From the NCBI RefSeq assembly GCF_000156195.1, contig NZ_GG688322.1, forward strand, positions 202,498 to 266,497: DNA of 64,000 nucleotides, given 5' to 3'. How positions within the stretch are numbered: position 1 is the first letter of the stretch; every line of letters begins with the position of its first letter. The stretch comes from Bacteroides finegoldii DSM 17565. GTDB lineage: Bacteria > Bacteroidota > Bacteroidia > Bacteroidales > Bacteroidaceae. This document shows positions 1-8,843 of this stretch, piece by piece. The notes beneath the pieces are model-generated. The model saw nothing but the letters and a program-made list of their open reading frames with translations. It ran no database searches and was not told the DNA's origin. The position numbers and the translations under genes were made by a program.

Positions 1-49
1 ACATTATCATAATGTTATCAACGCATTTTTTTATATTCCGCCATTTACG

Positions 50-57
50 TATCTTTG
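50..57 (+). promoter_or_regulatory. lepA -7 promoter box (Bacteroides type)
   Basis: TATCTTTG matches the Bacteroides -7 consensus TAnnTTTG and lies about 35 bases before the lepA start codon. A clear -33 TTTG is not visible; only a T-rich run lies at the expected distance. Confidence 0.6.
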
Positions 58-91
58 CACACCGAAAAAGACAAAATAATAAGAATTCAGA

Positions 92-1873
92 ATGAAGAAT
101 ATTCGAAATTTCTGCATTATAGCCCACATTGATCATGGTAAGTCAACTCTGGCCGACCGTTTGTTGGAGTATACCAACACTATTCAGGTGACTTCAGGGC
201 AGATGCTTGACGACATGGACTTGGAGAAGGAGAGAGGTATCACAATCAAGAGCCATGCCATCCAGATGGAGTATAATTATAAGGGTGAGAAGTATATCCT
301 GAACTTGATTGATACTCCGGGACACGTGGACTTTTCCTATGAGGTGTCCCGTTCTATCGCAGCCTGTGAAGGTGCGTTGCTGATTGTCGATGCATCTCAA
401 GGAGTACAGGCACAGACCATTTCCAATCTGTATATGGCTATCGAGCATGATCTTGAAATTATTCCTGTAATCAATAAATGCGATATGGCAAGCGCCATGC
501 CGGAAGAGGTGGAAGATGAAATTGTCGAACTGCTGGGCTGCAAGCGTGAGGAAATAATACGTGCTTCCGGTAAGACGGGTATGGGGGTGGAAGAGATTCT
601 CGCAGCCGTAATCGAACGTATTCCCCATCCGGTAGGAGATGAGGAAGCGCCGCTGCAAGCATTGATCTTCGATTCCGTATTCAACTCTTTCCGTGGTATT
701 ATCGCCTATTTCAAGATTGAGAACGGAGTGATTCGGAAAGGGGATAAGGTGAAGTTCTTCAATACGGGTAAAGAATATGACGCTGACGAGGTCGGGGTAT
801 TGAAGATGGAGCTGGTTCCTCGCAATGAGCTTCGTACGGGAGATGTTGGGTATATTATTTCCGGTATTAAAACTTCAAAAGAGGTGAAAGTGGGAGATAC
901 CATCACTCATGTGGGCCGTCCGTGCGCGCAGGCTATCGCCGGATTTGAGGAAGTGAAGCCGATGGTATTTGCGGGAGTTTATCCGATTGAGGCGGAAGAT
1001 TTTGAAGATTTGCGCGCTTCGTTGGAAAAATTGCAGTTGAACGACGCTTCTTTGACTTTCCAGCCGGAGTCTTCATTGGCATTGGGTTTTGGTTTCCGTT
1101 GCGGTTTTCTGGGATTGCTCCACATGGAGATCGTGCAGGAACGGCTTGATCGCGAATTCGACATGAATGTGATCACTACCGTGCCCAACGTATCTTATAA
1201 TATATATGACAAACAGGGAGAGATGAAGGAGGTGCATAATCCCGGTGGTATGCCCGACCCGACATTGATCGATCATATCGAGGAACCCTATATCAAGGCT
1301 TCCATCATCACCACTACCGATTATATCGGCCCCATTATGACGCTTTGTCTGGGGAAACGCGGAGAACTTCTTAAACAGGAATATATTTCCGGCAATCGTG
1401 TGGAGATCTTTTATAATATGCCTTTGGGGGAAATTGTGATCGACTTCTATGACCGTTTGAAGAGTATTTCGAAAGGGTATGCATCGTTTGACTATCATCC
1501 CAACGGTTTCAGACCTTCCAAGCTGGTGAAACTGGATATTATGCTGAACGGCGAGCCGGTGGACGCTCTGTCTACGCTGATCCATTTCGACAATGCCTAT
1601 GATATGGGACGTCGGATGTGTGAGAAATTGAAAGAACTGATTCCCCGCCAACAGTTTGAGATTGCTATCCAGGCGGCTATTGGAGCTAAGATTATAGCGC
1701 GTGAAACCATCAAGGCAGTCCGTAAAGACGTAACAGCCAAATGTTACGGTGGCGACGTAAGCCGTAAACGAAAACTGCTTGAAAAGCAGAAGAGGGGTAA
1801 GAAACGGATGAAGCAGATTGGCAACGTGGAGGTTCCTCAGAAAGCCTTCCTTGCCGTACTGAAATTGGATTAA
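92..1873 (+). CDS. lepA: Elongation factor 4 (LepA), ribosome-associated GTPase
   Basis: Translation GTPase that acts on the elongating ribosome and is proposed to back-translocate it or help 30S biogenesis. At 593 aa it has the usual family length. The GTPase motifs are intact: AHIDHGKST near residues 11-19 (G1), RGIT near 48 (G2), DTPGH at 74-78 (G3) and NKCD at 128-131 (G4). The C-terminal LepA-specific domain is recognisable by its Lys/Arg-rich end ([18 protein letters not shown]). The ATG at 92 starts immediately at the conserved N terminus. It is a single gene with its own promoter and is followed by the broken antiporter gene. Base composition is typical of the core genome. Confidence 0.97.
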   Translation: MKNIRNFCIIAHIDHGKSTLADRLLEYTNTIQVTSGQMLDDMDLEKERGITIKSHAIQMEYNYKGEKYILNLIDTPGHVDFSYEVSRSIAACEGALLIVDASQGVQAQTISNLYMAIEHDLEIIPVINKCDMASAMPEEVEDEIVELLGCKREEIIRASGKTGMGVEEILAAVIERIPHPVGDEEAPLQALIFDSVFNSFRGIIAYFKIENGVIRKGDKVKFFNTGKEYDADEVGVLKMELVPRNELRTGDVGYIISGIKTSKEVKVGDTITHVGRPCAQAIAGFEEVKPMVFAGVYPIEAEDFEDLRASLEKLQLNDASLTFQPESSLALGFGFRCGFLGLLHMEIVQERLDREFDMNVITTVPNVSYNIYDKQGEMKEVHNPGGMPDPTLIDHIEEPYIKASIITTTDYIGPIMTLCLGKRGELLKQEYISGNRVEIFYNMPLGEIVIDFYDRLKSISKGYASFDYHPNGFRPSKLVKLDIMLNGEPVDALSTLIHFDNAYDMGRRMCEKLKELIPRQQFEIAIQAAIGAKIIARETIKAVRKDVTAKCYGGDVSRKRKLLEKQKRGKKRMKQIGNVEVPQKAFLAVLKLD

Positions 1874-1960
1874 AACATTGCCGCAAGCAATTTTTCAGAG
1901 ATATGCGCTGAACAAATTGACTTGCGGTTAGTTTTTAATATACCAGCAACAACTATAAAT

Positions 1961-3162
1961 ATGAGAAAAGTACTGTCTTTTTCGGGCTTCCTGATGTTGG
2001 GGCTCGTCATTTCACAATTCCTGCCAATGATAGCAGGAGAGGGGTATGGAGTTGTCAAGTCCATTTCTAACGTATTGCTTTATGTATGTCTTAGTTTTAT
2101 AATGATTAACGTGGGCCGGGAATTTGTTCTTGACAAGTCCCGCTGGAAAAGTTATGCCGAAGATTATTTTATAGCGATGGCAACGGCTGCTCTCCCTTGG
2201 TTTATGATTGCTATTTATTATGTGTTCATATTACTTCCGCCCGATTACTGGAATAGCTGGGAGGCATGGAAAGAGAGAATCTGTTGCTAAGCCGTTTTGC
2301 CGCCCCTACCTCTGCGGGTATCTTATTTACAATGCTGGCTGCTATCGGATTGAAATCCAGTTGGATTTATAAGAAAATACAGGTGTTGGCTATCTTCGAT
2401 GATCTGGACACGATTATCCTGATGATTCCTCTTCAGATTATGATGATCGGTTTGCGCTGGCAGTTGATTATTGTAGTGGTGATTGTGTTTCTATTGCTGT
2501 CTATCGGCTGGCAGCGATTGAATAAATATGATTGGCGGCAGGATTGGAAGGCTATCCTCTTTTATTCTGTTATTATATTTCTGGCTACTCAGATACTTTA
2601 TCTTGGCAGCAAGGAACTATACGGAGAAGCGGGAAGCATTCATATCGAAGTGCTTTTACCGGCATTTGTTCTGGGAATGATCATGAAGCATAAAGAGCAT
2701 GATACACCGGTTGAACGGTCGGTTGCTACGGGAATCTCCTTTCTGTTTATGTTCCTGGTGGGGATGAGTATGCCTCATTTTATCGGAGTGAACTTTGCGG
2801 AGACTCATGCCGGTACACATTCGGTGACCGGTTCGCAGGAAATGATGTCGTGGGGAATGATTCTATTCCATGTCGTGATTGTTTCTTTACTGTCAAATCT
2901 AGGAAAACTTTGTCCGATGTTCTTCTATCGCGACCGGAAGTTGAGTGAGCGCTTGGCTCTTTCGATCGGTATGTTTACCCGTGGCGAAGTGGGAGCGGGG
3001 ATTATTTTCATAGCATTAGGATATAATCTGGGAGGTCCGGCATTGGTGATTTCAGTATTGACTTTGGTCTTGAACCTTATTTTGACAGGAATCTTTGTGC
3101 TTTGGGTGAAAAAACTGGCGCTGCGTTCCGTTACGACAAAGGGCACAACGATTCGTTCTTGA
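1961..3162 (+). pseudogene. Cation/proton antiporter gene, broken by a dinucleotide insertion
   Basis: Two overlapping reading frames together encode one polytopic membrane protein of about 400 aa resembling a Na+/H+ (CPA-type) antiporter. The first frame runs from ATG 1961 (MRKVLSFSGF) to a stop at 2290. The second is open from about 2266 to 3162 and continues the same protein (NLLLSRFAAPTSAGILF). At 2273-2278 the sequence reads GAGAGA; with one GA fewer the frames join as ...EAWKENLLLSRF..., so this is a 2-nt insertion in a short (AG)n tract. About ten hydrophobic segments are visible across the joined protein. The 122-aa and 298-aa pieces are unlikely to work separately. Sequencing error, true inactivation or slippage cannot be told apart here. 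Confidence 0.8.
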
Positions 3163-3214
3163 CAAACATATTCTGATGATTATATCCGTAATGCAACTCT
3201 GATAGCCTGTGAGA

Positions 3215-4447
3215 CTATTCTTCCTCTTCTTCTATTCCGTCAATAGGTAGAATTTTCCGGCTTTCTTCATGGGGTAACTGTTCCACTTGCCGTAGTTTGC
3301 GTTCAATGGCACGTGTCCGTTTCCCCATCACTTCTTCCAGTTGGTCGCCGGCACTTTGGAGGTTCTTTTGTACCTTTTCAAGCAGTCCTCCGAACTTGCC
3401 GAATTCTGTCTTGACAGCTCCCAATACAGTCCACACTTCTCCGGTACGCTTTTGGATCGCCAGGGTGCGGAAGCCCATTTGCAGACTGTTGAGGATAGCG
3501 CCTAATGTCGTCGGTCCGGTCACTACAATTTTATATTCTTTTTGGAGTGTCTCTACGAGGCTGGTACGGCGGATAACTTCAGCGTAGATACTTTCGAATG
3601 GCAAAAACATGATGGCAAAGTCCGTAGTGAAAGGTGGGTCCACATATTTGTCATGAATATCTTTTGCCATCTTCTTGATCGTATTTTCCAGTTGCTTGCC
3701 GGATGACTCCATCAGTGCGGTATCTCCGGCCTCGAATGCATCATAATACTGTTCGTAAATATCTTTGGGGAATTTAGCGTCAATCGGGAGGTAAACAGTG
3801 CTGTTGGCGTCATCTTTTCCCGGAAGTTTAATGGCAAACTCGACGAATTCTGTTCCGCTCTTTTTTGTTTTGACATTGGCATCGTACTGTTCCGGACTCA
3901 TCATCTGTTCCAATAAAGCACCCAGTTGGACTTCTCCGAATGTGCCCCGCATTTTCACATTACTCAATACCTTTTTCAGTCCGCCGACATCTTGGGCGAG
4001 AGATTTCATTTCTCCCAGCCCTTTCTGCACATTTTCCAGTTGCGAACGGACTATCTCGAAGGATTGCCCAATTCGTTCGTTCAGTGTTTTTTGCAGTTTC
4101 TCCTCCACCATCAGACGCATATCATCCAAACGTTTCTCGGTGGATTTTATTAACGTTTCCTGCTGGCGGGCCATCATGTCGAACTTTTGCCGTTGCAGTT
4201 CTCCGGTAGTCATCATGTTTTTGTGCAGAACGTCTTGAAGTTGCTGCATATTCTGGTTGAGCGTCTGCGTCATTTCCATGCGGAGTTCCCGGATACTGCG
4301 GTTCAGTTCCTCCCGGTTCTCTTGCATTTGTTGGCGCAGGGCTATTTGTAATTGTTCCGCTTGCGTTTGATTGTTGCCTTTCGTCAGAGCCAATACCAGC
4401 AGGACTGTCACTAATATGGCAATCGCAATGAGTAGAATCAGTTCCAT
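3215..4447 (-). CDS. rmuC: DNA recombination protein RmuC
   Basis: RmuC-family protein, linked in Escherichia coli to limiting DNA inversions, with a predicted PD-(D/E)XK-like nuclease core. About 410 aa. It has an N-terminal transmembrane helix (residues 3-24, LILLIAIAILVTVLLVLAL), a long coiled coil rich in Gln/Glu (about 30-150), then the conserved RmuC domain with motifs such as LPIDAKFPKD and FAIMFLPFESIYAEV. I chose the ATG at 4447 over the TTG at 4450. It overlaps the map stop as TGATG, so the two genes are translationally coupled in a leftward operon. A run of Glu ends the protein. Confidence 0.93.
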   Translation of the reverse strand: MELILLIAIAILVTVLLVLALTKGNNQTQAEQLQIALRQQMQENREELNRSIRELRMEMTQTLNQNMQQLQDVLHKNMMTTGELQRQKFDMMARQQETLIKSTEKRLDDMRLMVEEKLQKTLNERIGQSFEIVRSQLENVQKGLGEMKSLAQDVGGLKKVLSNVKMRGTFGEVQLGALLEQMMSPEQYDANVKTKKSGTEFVEFAIKLPGKDDANSTVYLPIDAKFPKDIYEQYYDAFEAGDTALMESSGKQLENTIKKMAKDIHDKYVDPPFTTDFAIMFLPFESIYAEVIRRTSLVETLQKEYKIVVTGPTTLGAILNSLQMGFRTLAIQKRTGEVWTVLGAVKTEFGKFGGLLEKVQKNLQSAGDQLEEVMGKRTRAIERKLRQVEQLPHEESRKILPIDGIEEEEE

Positions 4448-5301
4448 CAATATGTAAGAATTTCGTTTCCGGTTTCAGTAATCAGAATCATGTTTTCCCA
4501 TTGGGCGGAAGGCAGTCCGTCGTCCGTGCAGACTGTCCATCCGTCGGCTTCGTCTACGAATACTTCGTAAGTTCCCATGTTGATCATCGGTTCGATGGTA
4601 AAAGTCATTCCCGGCACGATCATCATGCCAGTGCTTCGCCGTCCGAAATGTTCTACATCCGGCTCTTCATGGAACTTCATCCCTACGCCATGTCCGCAAA
4701 GATCACGTACCACACTGAATCCGTTCTTCTCGGCATGCGCTTGGATAGCTGCGCCTACATCTCCCAATTGCTTCCAGGGTTGTGCGGCTGCAATACCTAT
4801 TTCCATACATTCTTTGGTCACTTGAACCAATTTGCGCATTTCAGGGCTGACCTCTCCAATCATAAACATCCGGGATGCATCGGAGAAATATCCTTTGTAA
4901 ATGGTAGAAACGTCTACGTTGATAATATCACCGCTTCTGAGAATCTCGTGCTTGTTGGGTATCCCATGACACACTACATCATTGATACTTGTGCAGACGC
5001 TTTTGGGAAATCCTTCATAGTTGAGCGGTGCGGGAATAGCTCCGTGGGCGGTTGTGAAATCATACACCATCACATCGATCTCTTCTGTGGACATCCCTTC
5101 ACGGATATTCTCCGAAATATAGTCCAGCAACGCTGTATTGATTTTTGCGCTTTCACGAATCCCTTCCAGTTGCTCGGGGGTACGGAGTACCTTACGTGGC
5201 GGAAGTTTGTATCCTTGTTTTCTGTATTTCTGTATTTTCTCTTCTACTGCAGCCGGATAATTGGAGGGAGTAAACCGGAATCCCTTGATAAAGTTCTTCA
5301 T
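4447..5301 (-). CDS. map: Type I methionine aminopeptidase
   Basis: Cytosolic metalloenzyme that removes the initiator methionine from nascent proteins. 284 aa: a roughly 38-aa N-terminal extension (KYRKQGYKLPPRKVLRTPEQ) followed by the pita-bread peptidase fold. Metal-ligand motifs are visible: the Asp in INVDVS, the Asp in FSDASR, the His in CGHGVGMKFHEEP, the Glu in FTIEPM and the Glu in QWENMILIT. A start at 5301 gives the complete extension. It lies first in a two-gene leftward operon with rmuC, with a good -7 box about 27 bases upstream. Confidence 0.95.
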   Translation of the reverse strand: MKNFIKGFRFTPSNYPAAVEEKIQKYRKQGYKLPPRKVLRTPEQLEGIRESAKINTALLDYISENIREGMSTEEIDVMVYDFTTAHGAIPAPLNYEGFPKSVCTSINDVVCHGIPNKHEILRSGDIINVDVSTIYKGYFSDASRMFMIGEVSPEMRKLVQVTKECMEIGIAAAQPWKQLGDVGAAIQAHAEKNGFSVVRDLCGHGVGMKFHEEPDVEHFGRRSTGMMIVPGMTFTIEPMINMGTYEVFVDEADGWTVCTDDGLPSAQWENMILITETGNEILTY

Positions 5302-5327
5302 TATTATATGATATTTAAAATCGACAG

Positions 5328-5335
5328 CAAAGGTA
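5328..5335 (-). promoter_or_regulatory. -7 promoter box for map-rmuC
   Basis: On the minus strand this reads TACCTTTG, a perfect TAnnTTTG match, 26 bases upstream of the map start codon. No clear -33 TTTG is visible at the expected spacing. Confidence 0.6.
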
Positions 5336-5411
5336 CGAGATTTAATGGAAGATGTAGCTTTTGGGCTTTTAAAACTTTTCAGGCTCGGTGGTGAGAGTCG
5401 ATTTTATTGAA

Positions 5412-5443
5412 TTTGTATTATACGAATGTAATAATTATATTTG
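5412..5443 (+). promoter_or_regulatory. Bacteroides promoter of the ATPase remnant
   Basis: A TTTG at 5412-5415 and TATATTTG at 5436-5443 are separated by 20 bases, matching the full Bacteroides consensus (TTTG-N19-21-TAnnTTTG). It lies 21 bases before the start of the truncated reading frame at 5465, so a promoter survives although the gene is degraded. Confidence 0.6.
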
Positions 5444-5464
5444 TGTTCATTAAATACATGAATA

Positions 5465-5862
5465 ATGGAAAACCCTTTTATCTTTGCCGGTAGCGAACGC
5501 CATCTTGTTACGGAGATGTTTCTTTCTTCAGCCAGACCTTTTTATAATAGTACGTCGATAATGGAGTTACATCCTATTTCGACAGAAGAATATATACCTT
5601 TTGTCTGCAAATGGTTCAGGGCGTATGAACGGGATATCCATGAGAAGGATGTATTGAGGATATACGGACTGTTTGGCGGGAACCTTATTATATGCAGAAG
5701 ACTTTTCATGAAGCTTTTATAAATACTTCAGTTGGCGGTGTATGTACAATAGATATATTGAGACAAACAATTGATGAGATTTTGGAAGAAGCCGGTGATG
5801 GTTATCGCCAGATATTTCAAAGATTAAAAGAAAGTGATATTCTTTTCCTGCCACTTGATTGA
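5465..5862 (+). pseudogene. Remnant of an AAA-type ATP-binding protein
   Basis: An 85-aa frame (5465-5722) and a second frame open to the stop at 5860-5862 look like one protein split by a one-base shift near 5680. The first piece ends ...RIYGLFGGN and the second resumes as PYYMQKTFHEAFINT, then ILRQTIDEILEE...FQRLKESDILFLPLD. The pattern IYGLFGG..YYMQKTF resembles the middle of the AAA ATPases common in Bacteroides (PF01637-like). The Walker A half and the C-terminal nuclease-like half are missing, so this is a deletion scar. Family assignment is from memory of motif order and is moderate. Confidence 0.55.
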
Positions 5863-5908
5863 CATTTTATTCCAAAAATTACTTAAAATATTGGTTGCTT
5901 TTTGTATT

Positions 5909-5974
5909 TTCATCGTTGCCTAACGGCGAATTTTGCATTGGACAACGATGAATTCACTGTTGGGCAACGGTGAA
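5909..5974. repeat. Compound palindromic repeat
   Basis: Two inverted repeats share one motif. TTCATCGTTG (5909-5918) pairs perfectly with CAACGATGAA (5943-5952). TTCACTGTTG (5953-5962) pairs with CAACGGTGAA (5965-5974) with one mismatch and a 2-base loop. The motif TTC-N3-GTTG/CAAC-N3-GAA therefore occurs repeatedly in 66 bases. It sits between two convergent units (the ATPase remnant and the 488-aa gene) and could serve as a bidirectional terminator or a dispersed REP-like element. Confidence 0.55.
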
Positions 5975-6013
5975 AAAGGAAATAAAAGTCTGAAATGTGA
6001 TATCATTTTGCTA

Positions 6014-7480
6014 TTACAATATAATTCTGTCTACAACTTCAACTTTATTTTCTATCAATGCCTTTTCATCAGTTACTTCCAAGAATAAAGAGAGAGGAGA
6101 GAAGCCTATATATTTTCGGTTCTGTATCGTCAATATTCCAACAAAGTCATTGAGCATGATTTTCTTTAACCCTTCGTTGTTCTCTTTAGAGATGCGATAG
6201 TAATGTTGGTTGTTATTCTCATTCTCTTCTTCTTCAGAATTGTCCATTTGTATATAGATGAATTTTTCAGTGATGGCGATTGGGGCAGAAAGAAAAGTAT
6301 ATTCATTCTCTTCTGGATTATCTTTGGCATTGATTGATTTATACTCTTTTATCCGATTGGTTATTTGTTCCTCTTTTTTACTGTCTGTCAGTCTCGAAAG
6401 AGTCTTGAATCCCAGAAATGGTTCTCCGGCAAGTATTTCGCACAATTCAATTTTGTTAGGAAAGGTTTCGTTATCTAGCTTGCATTTATACCATGCTTGT
6501 TTGTCCATTTGTATTATCTTCTTTTCTATGATAAACTCCAAAATCGAGGAACTTTTGGCTGCATATAAAGTTAGATAATTCAGATTATTGAAGAATGAAA
6601 CTTCAAATTTATTGTATTCCACTTCCTTCCGGTCTATTTTAATTTTGTAGCGATAGAGGAAATAATCGAATGTCGCCATCTGCTCGAATTGCCAAAAGGT
6701 AGTAGTGTCAGAGGAAGTATCCGTGTCATACCAATAACATTCATCGATGTTTGGTACTTTTTTGTCCGAAACTGCATTTGAATCGTATGCATCTCCGGGA
6801 TTTGTAAGCGCACAAAAACATCCAAGAATCCGTTTGGTCATATCTATTAAAAATATCCGGTTTTTGTGTGTACACTGATTGAATGTATGCTTCATGATTT
6901 CCAGTACGGGAAGCTCCGTCAAATTTGGTGAATCTTTTACGAATCCTTCAAAGAAATGATAAACTCGTGCGAAGTCTGCATTAATATCCTTTACGTCTCC
7001 TTGTTTGGAATTATAGGGTGGAAGTATCTTTAATATAAGTAACAATAAGAATGGGACATCTACTTCGTTATTCTTATTGACGATATGAATCAGTTTATCA
7101 AGGTCTTTGTTCTTGCAATCCGGTTCCTGCAGGCCATCAGTGTAATAATAGCGGAGGAATGAATATAATAATTTGGGTTCCTGTAAGTCTATTCTTTTTT
7201 TCTTGATTTTATTTAGATAGATATCGGAAGCCTTTTGGTATTCTTCCAATTCTTTATCTATTTCAAAGGTTGAATAAGTATCACTGAATATTTGGCTACT
7301 CAATTCTCTGTATAAGCATCGTGCTGTGAAAGGTTTTATTTTGAGTATGCTGTTGTTGGTAGTCAGATTATATTCAATGTATTCACCAAACTCTTTTTTG
7401 GTGTTCCGAAATAATCTCAGTAAGCAGAGATCATTTAGGCGGTTGCGCAGTTGTATATTTTCTTTATCTTCATTTCTCAT
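6014..7480 (-). CDS. Hypothetical 488-aa protein, divergent from the NTPase operon
   Basis: I do not recognise the family. The product is soluble, acidic to neutral, rich in Lys/Asn/Glu, with no signal peptide and no convincing membrane segment. A low-complexity Glu/Asn stretch (NSEEEENENNNQ) lies near residue 425. The last 120 residues have a beta-strand-like pattern (FLSAPIAITEKFIYIQM, FVGILTIQNRKYIGFSPL) that could be a ligand- or DNA-binding module. The gene is transcribed away from the FtsZ/Hsp70/HerA operon across a shared intergenic region. That region holds the palindrome at 7494-7509, only 14 bases before this start codon. Position suggests a regulator or a partner of the operon; this is inference only. 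Confidence 0.7.
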   Translation of the reverse strand: MRNEDKENIQLRNRLNDLCLLRLFRNTKKEFGEYIEYNLTTNNSILKIKPFTARCLYRELSSQIFSDTYSTFEIDKELEEYQKASDIYLNKIKKKRIDLQEPKLLYSFLRYYYTDGLQEPDCKNKDLDKLIHIVNKNNEVDVPFLLLLILKILPPYNSKQGDVKDINADFARVYHFFEGFVKDSPNLTELPVLEIMKHTFNQCTHKNRIFLIDMTKRILGCFCALTNPGDAYDSNAVSDKKVPNIDECYWYDTDTSSDTTTFWQFEQMATFDYFLYRYKIKIDRKEVEYNKFEVSFFNNLNYLTLYAAKSSSILEFIIEKKIIQMDKQAWYKCKLDNETFPNKIELCEILAGEPFLGFKTLSRLTDSKKEEQITNRIKEYKSINAKDNPEENEYTFLSAPIAITEKFIYIQMDNSEEEENENNNQHYYRISKENNEGLKKIMLNDFVGILTIQNRKYIGFSPLSLFLEVTDEKALIENKVEVVDRIIL

Positions 7481-7493
7481 ATCTGCTAATATT

Positions 7494-7588
7494 TAGTATG
7501 TATATACTAATTATACCCTTATTTCCCATTTGGGAGACAAAAATATACTTTTATTGAAAGCGTTGCAAGCAAATATTAGCTTTCTTTG
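7494..7588 (+). promoter_or_regulatory. Operator and promoter block, copy 1 (shared with 21793-21887)
   Basis: Palindrome TAGTAT-N4-ATACTA at 7494-7509, then ATTATAC, then CAAATATT starting 76 bases after the palindrome start, and TTTCTTTG at 7581-7588, 87 bases after it. The same three elements occur at exactly the same spacing upstream of the first RavA-like gene, while the DNA between them has diverged. This is the signature of a conserved regulatory region. The last element is a one-mismatch version of the TAnnTTTG -7 box and points towards the FtsZ-like gene. Confidence 0.65.
7538..7545 (-). promoter_or_regulatory. -7 promoter box for the 488-aa gene
   Basis: On the minus strand it reads TATTTTTG, matching TAnnTTTG, 57 bases before the start codon at 7480. 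Transcription from here would cross the palindrome 7494-7509, so a protein bound there could block it. Confidence 0.45.
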
Positions 7589-7655
7589 CTGTCAAAGGAG
7601 AAAAATAAATGTAAAAAACAGTTCGTCCTATATTAGGATTATCAATTATAATCTA

Positions 7656-7663
7656 TATATTTG
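7656..7663 (+). promoter_or_regulatory. Second rightward -7 box before the FtsZ-like gene
   Basis: TATATTTG is a perfect TAnnTTTG match. A transcript starting near 7671 would carry the whole hairpin at 7727-7851 in a leader of about 277 bases. No clear -33 TTTG is seen. Confidence 0.45.
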
Positions 7664-7726
7664 CCGTGCATTGTTTACGGTGCGAATGACATATTAGATT
7701 GTAAAAAGACGTTTGTTTTCTTTAGG

Positions 7727-7851
7727 GTCCTATAAATACCGCCAATTTTTATACGAAACCCCGAACAAAGAACGACAGACGTCCGTGTTCCATATATGGG
7801 CACGGACTGTTGTTTTATTCGGGGTAGGTTACTTGGCGGTGCCTTTAGGAC
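7727..7851 (+). promoter_or_regulatory. 125-base nested hairpin in the operon leader
   Basis: Successive arms pair in nested order. GTCCTA (7727-7732) pairs with TAGGAC (7846-7851). ACCGCCAA (7738-7745) pairs with TTGGCGGT (7833-7840). ACCCCGAA (7758-7765) pairs with TTCGGGGT (7818-7825). ACGACA (about 7772-7777) pairs with TGTTGT (7808-7813) with one G-U. GTCCGTG (7781-7787) pairs with CACGGAC (7801-7807). Five collinear stems in 125 bases are very unlikely by chance. It could be a cis-regulatory RNA, a small RNA, or a mobile palindrome; I recognise no known riboswitch in it. Confidence 0.65.
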
Positions 7852-7947
7852 GATAAAATGATGGTACCGTGCTTTTTCTTTTCCATTTAAGATTAGATTG
7901 CATAGTATCGGATGAATCGGGAAAAGTAAAGGGAAAAGTAACATATT

Positions 7948-8832
7948 ATGGAAAATGAAAAACAACACATACGAAAAACACTCTTAGTTGCCATAACCAG
8001 TGGGGCTACTAATCTGATGTCAATGACCATCTATCCTCATTTTAAGGACCGGTTTACTTATCTTGCCATTGAAAAGCAGGAAGGTTCAGTTTCATTTCTT
8101 TCTCATAATGATTTTACTTTTGATAGTTTAGTATTCACAACTTTTGGCGATTTTCCGGACATCGAAAAACGTTTATTGAGTTACATGGATAGGTTTGAAG
8201 AAATCATTCTTCTTTCTTGTCTTGGAAGACCTGTTAATGCCGAGTTGACAATCAGACTAGCTCATTTCTTTAGTTTTCAAAAGAAGAAGGTTATTTTAGT
8301 TGCTACGCTTCCTTTTGCTTTTGAAGGGAAGGAGCGGATTACTGAATCACTTTCGGTTATAAAGAAAATGAGAACCTTTCCCATTATATTACGGCTTAGT
8401 ATAGGAGAGAGGTTCTTGGAAGGGCGCGATTTGGATTCACTTCCCTTTGGAGAAATTCTAGAAAAAGTGGGTGAGGATATAATTACTCTTCTTGAAGGTA
8501 TCTGTGGTAATACGAATGAATCGGATTCTCAATCTTTAGATGAACAGATAGAATATATAGAGGCATATCGGGATGTGGCGGTTTCTAAAGCGCAGTCAAT
8601 CCGAAAATATGTAGAAGAACTTGCGTATGGAAATACGATTTTTCCAACAGATACTAAGATTTCCAGTGTAGATATTTTGACAGATGATGGTGAAAATCAA
8701 AGTAAACCGTTGGAAGAATATTGTGACGTTTATGAAATTGGATGGGGGTATTATAATGAAAAGCGATATAATCAGGCTGTACATCAGCTTATGCCATTAG
8801 CTAAAAACAAAGACAAGGTGGCACATTTCTAG
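7948..8832 (+). CDS. FtsZ/tubulin-like GTPase-fold protein (5' part of a frameshifted gene)
   Basis: The first 200 residues follow the FtsZ/tubulin pattern: LLVAITSGATNLMSMTIYP at the first nucleotide loop, then EEIILLSCLGRPVNAELTIR where FtsZ has the GGGTGTG loop, then KVILVATLPFAFEGKERI, which closely matches the FtsZ strand VTxPFxFEGxxR. The phosphate-binding loop glycines are largely replaced, so GTP binding may be weak or lost. Residues 200-230 look helical. The C terminus (YEIGWGYYNEKRYNQAVHQL) begins a Sel1/TPR repeat that is cut off by a stop at 8832. The next frame continues the protein, so a one-base indel near 8815-8822 splits an original product of about 470 aa. It is first in the accessory operon. 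Confidence 0.7.
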   Translation: MENEKQHIRKTLLVAITSGATNLMSMTIYPHFKDRFTYLAIEKQEGSVSFLSHNDFTFDSLVFTTFGDFPDIEKRLLSYMDRFEEIILLSCLGRPVNAELTIRLAHFFSFQKKKVILVATLPFAFEGKERITESLSVIKKMRTFPIILRLSIGERFLEGRDLDSLPFGEILEKVGEDIITLLEGICGNTNESDSQSLDEQIEYIEAYRDVAVSKAQSIRKYVEELAYGNTIFPTDTKISSVDILTDDGENQSKPLEEYCDVYEIGWGYYNEKRYNQAVHQLMPLAKNKDKVAHF

Positions 8833-8843
8833 TAGGACTCTCT

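Larger units (their letters stand above)
7481..7947. other. 467-base divergent regulatory region and long leader
   Basis: There is no gene here. From left to right it holds a palindromic operator (7494-7509), a leftward -7 box (7538-7545), an AT box plus rightward -7 box (7570-7588), a second rightward -7 box (7656-7663), and a 125-base nested hairpin (7727-7851). A final AT-rich stretch leads to the start codon at 7948. An ATG immediately followed by TAA occurs at 7609-7614 after the first rightward promoter. Details are in the separate entries. Confidence 0.6.

Noticed and set aside
1073-1651. 192-codon minus-strand open frame inside lepA
   Set aside because: It lies antisense to conserved lepA coding sequence and its translation has no family features.
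4501-5394. 297-codon plus-strand open frame opposite map
   Set aside because: It is a shadow of the well-supported map gene on the other strand, with no recognisable domain.
7727-7851. Retron or integron attC interpretation of the long hairpin
   Set aside because: No reverse transcriptase or integron integrase gene lies nearby, and the typical attC core sites are not seen. Left as an unclassified structured leader.
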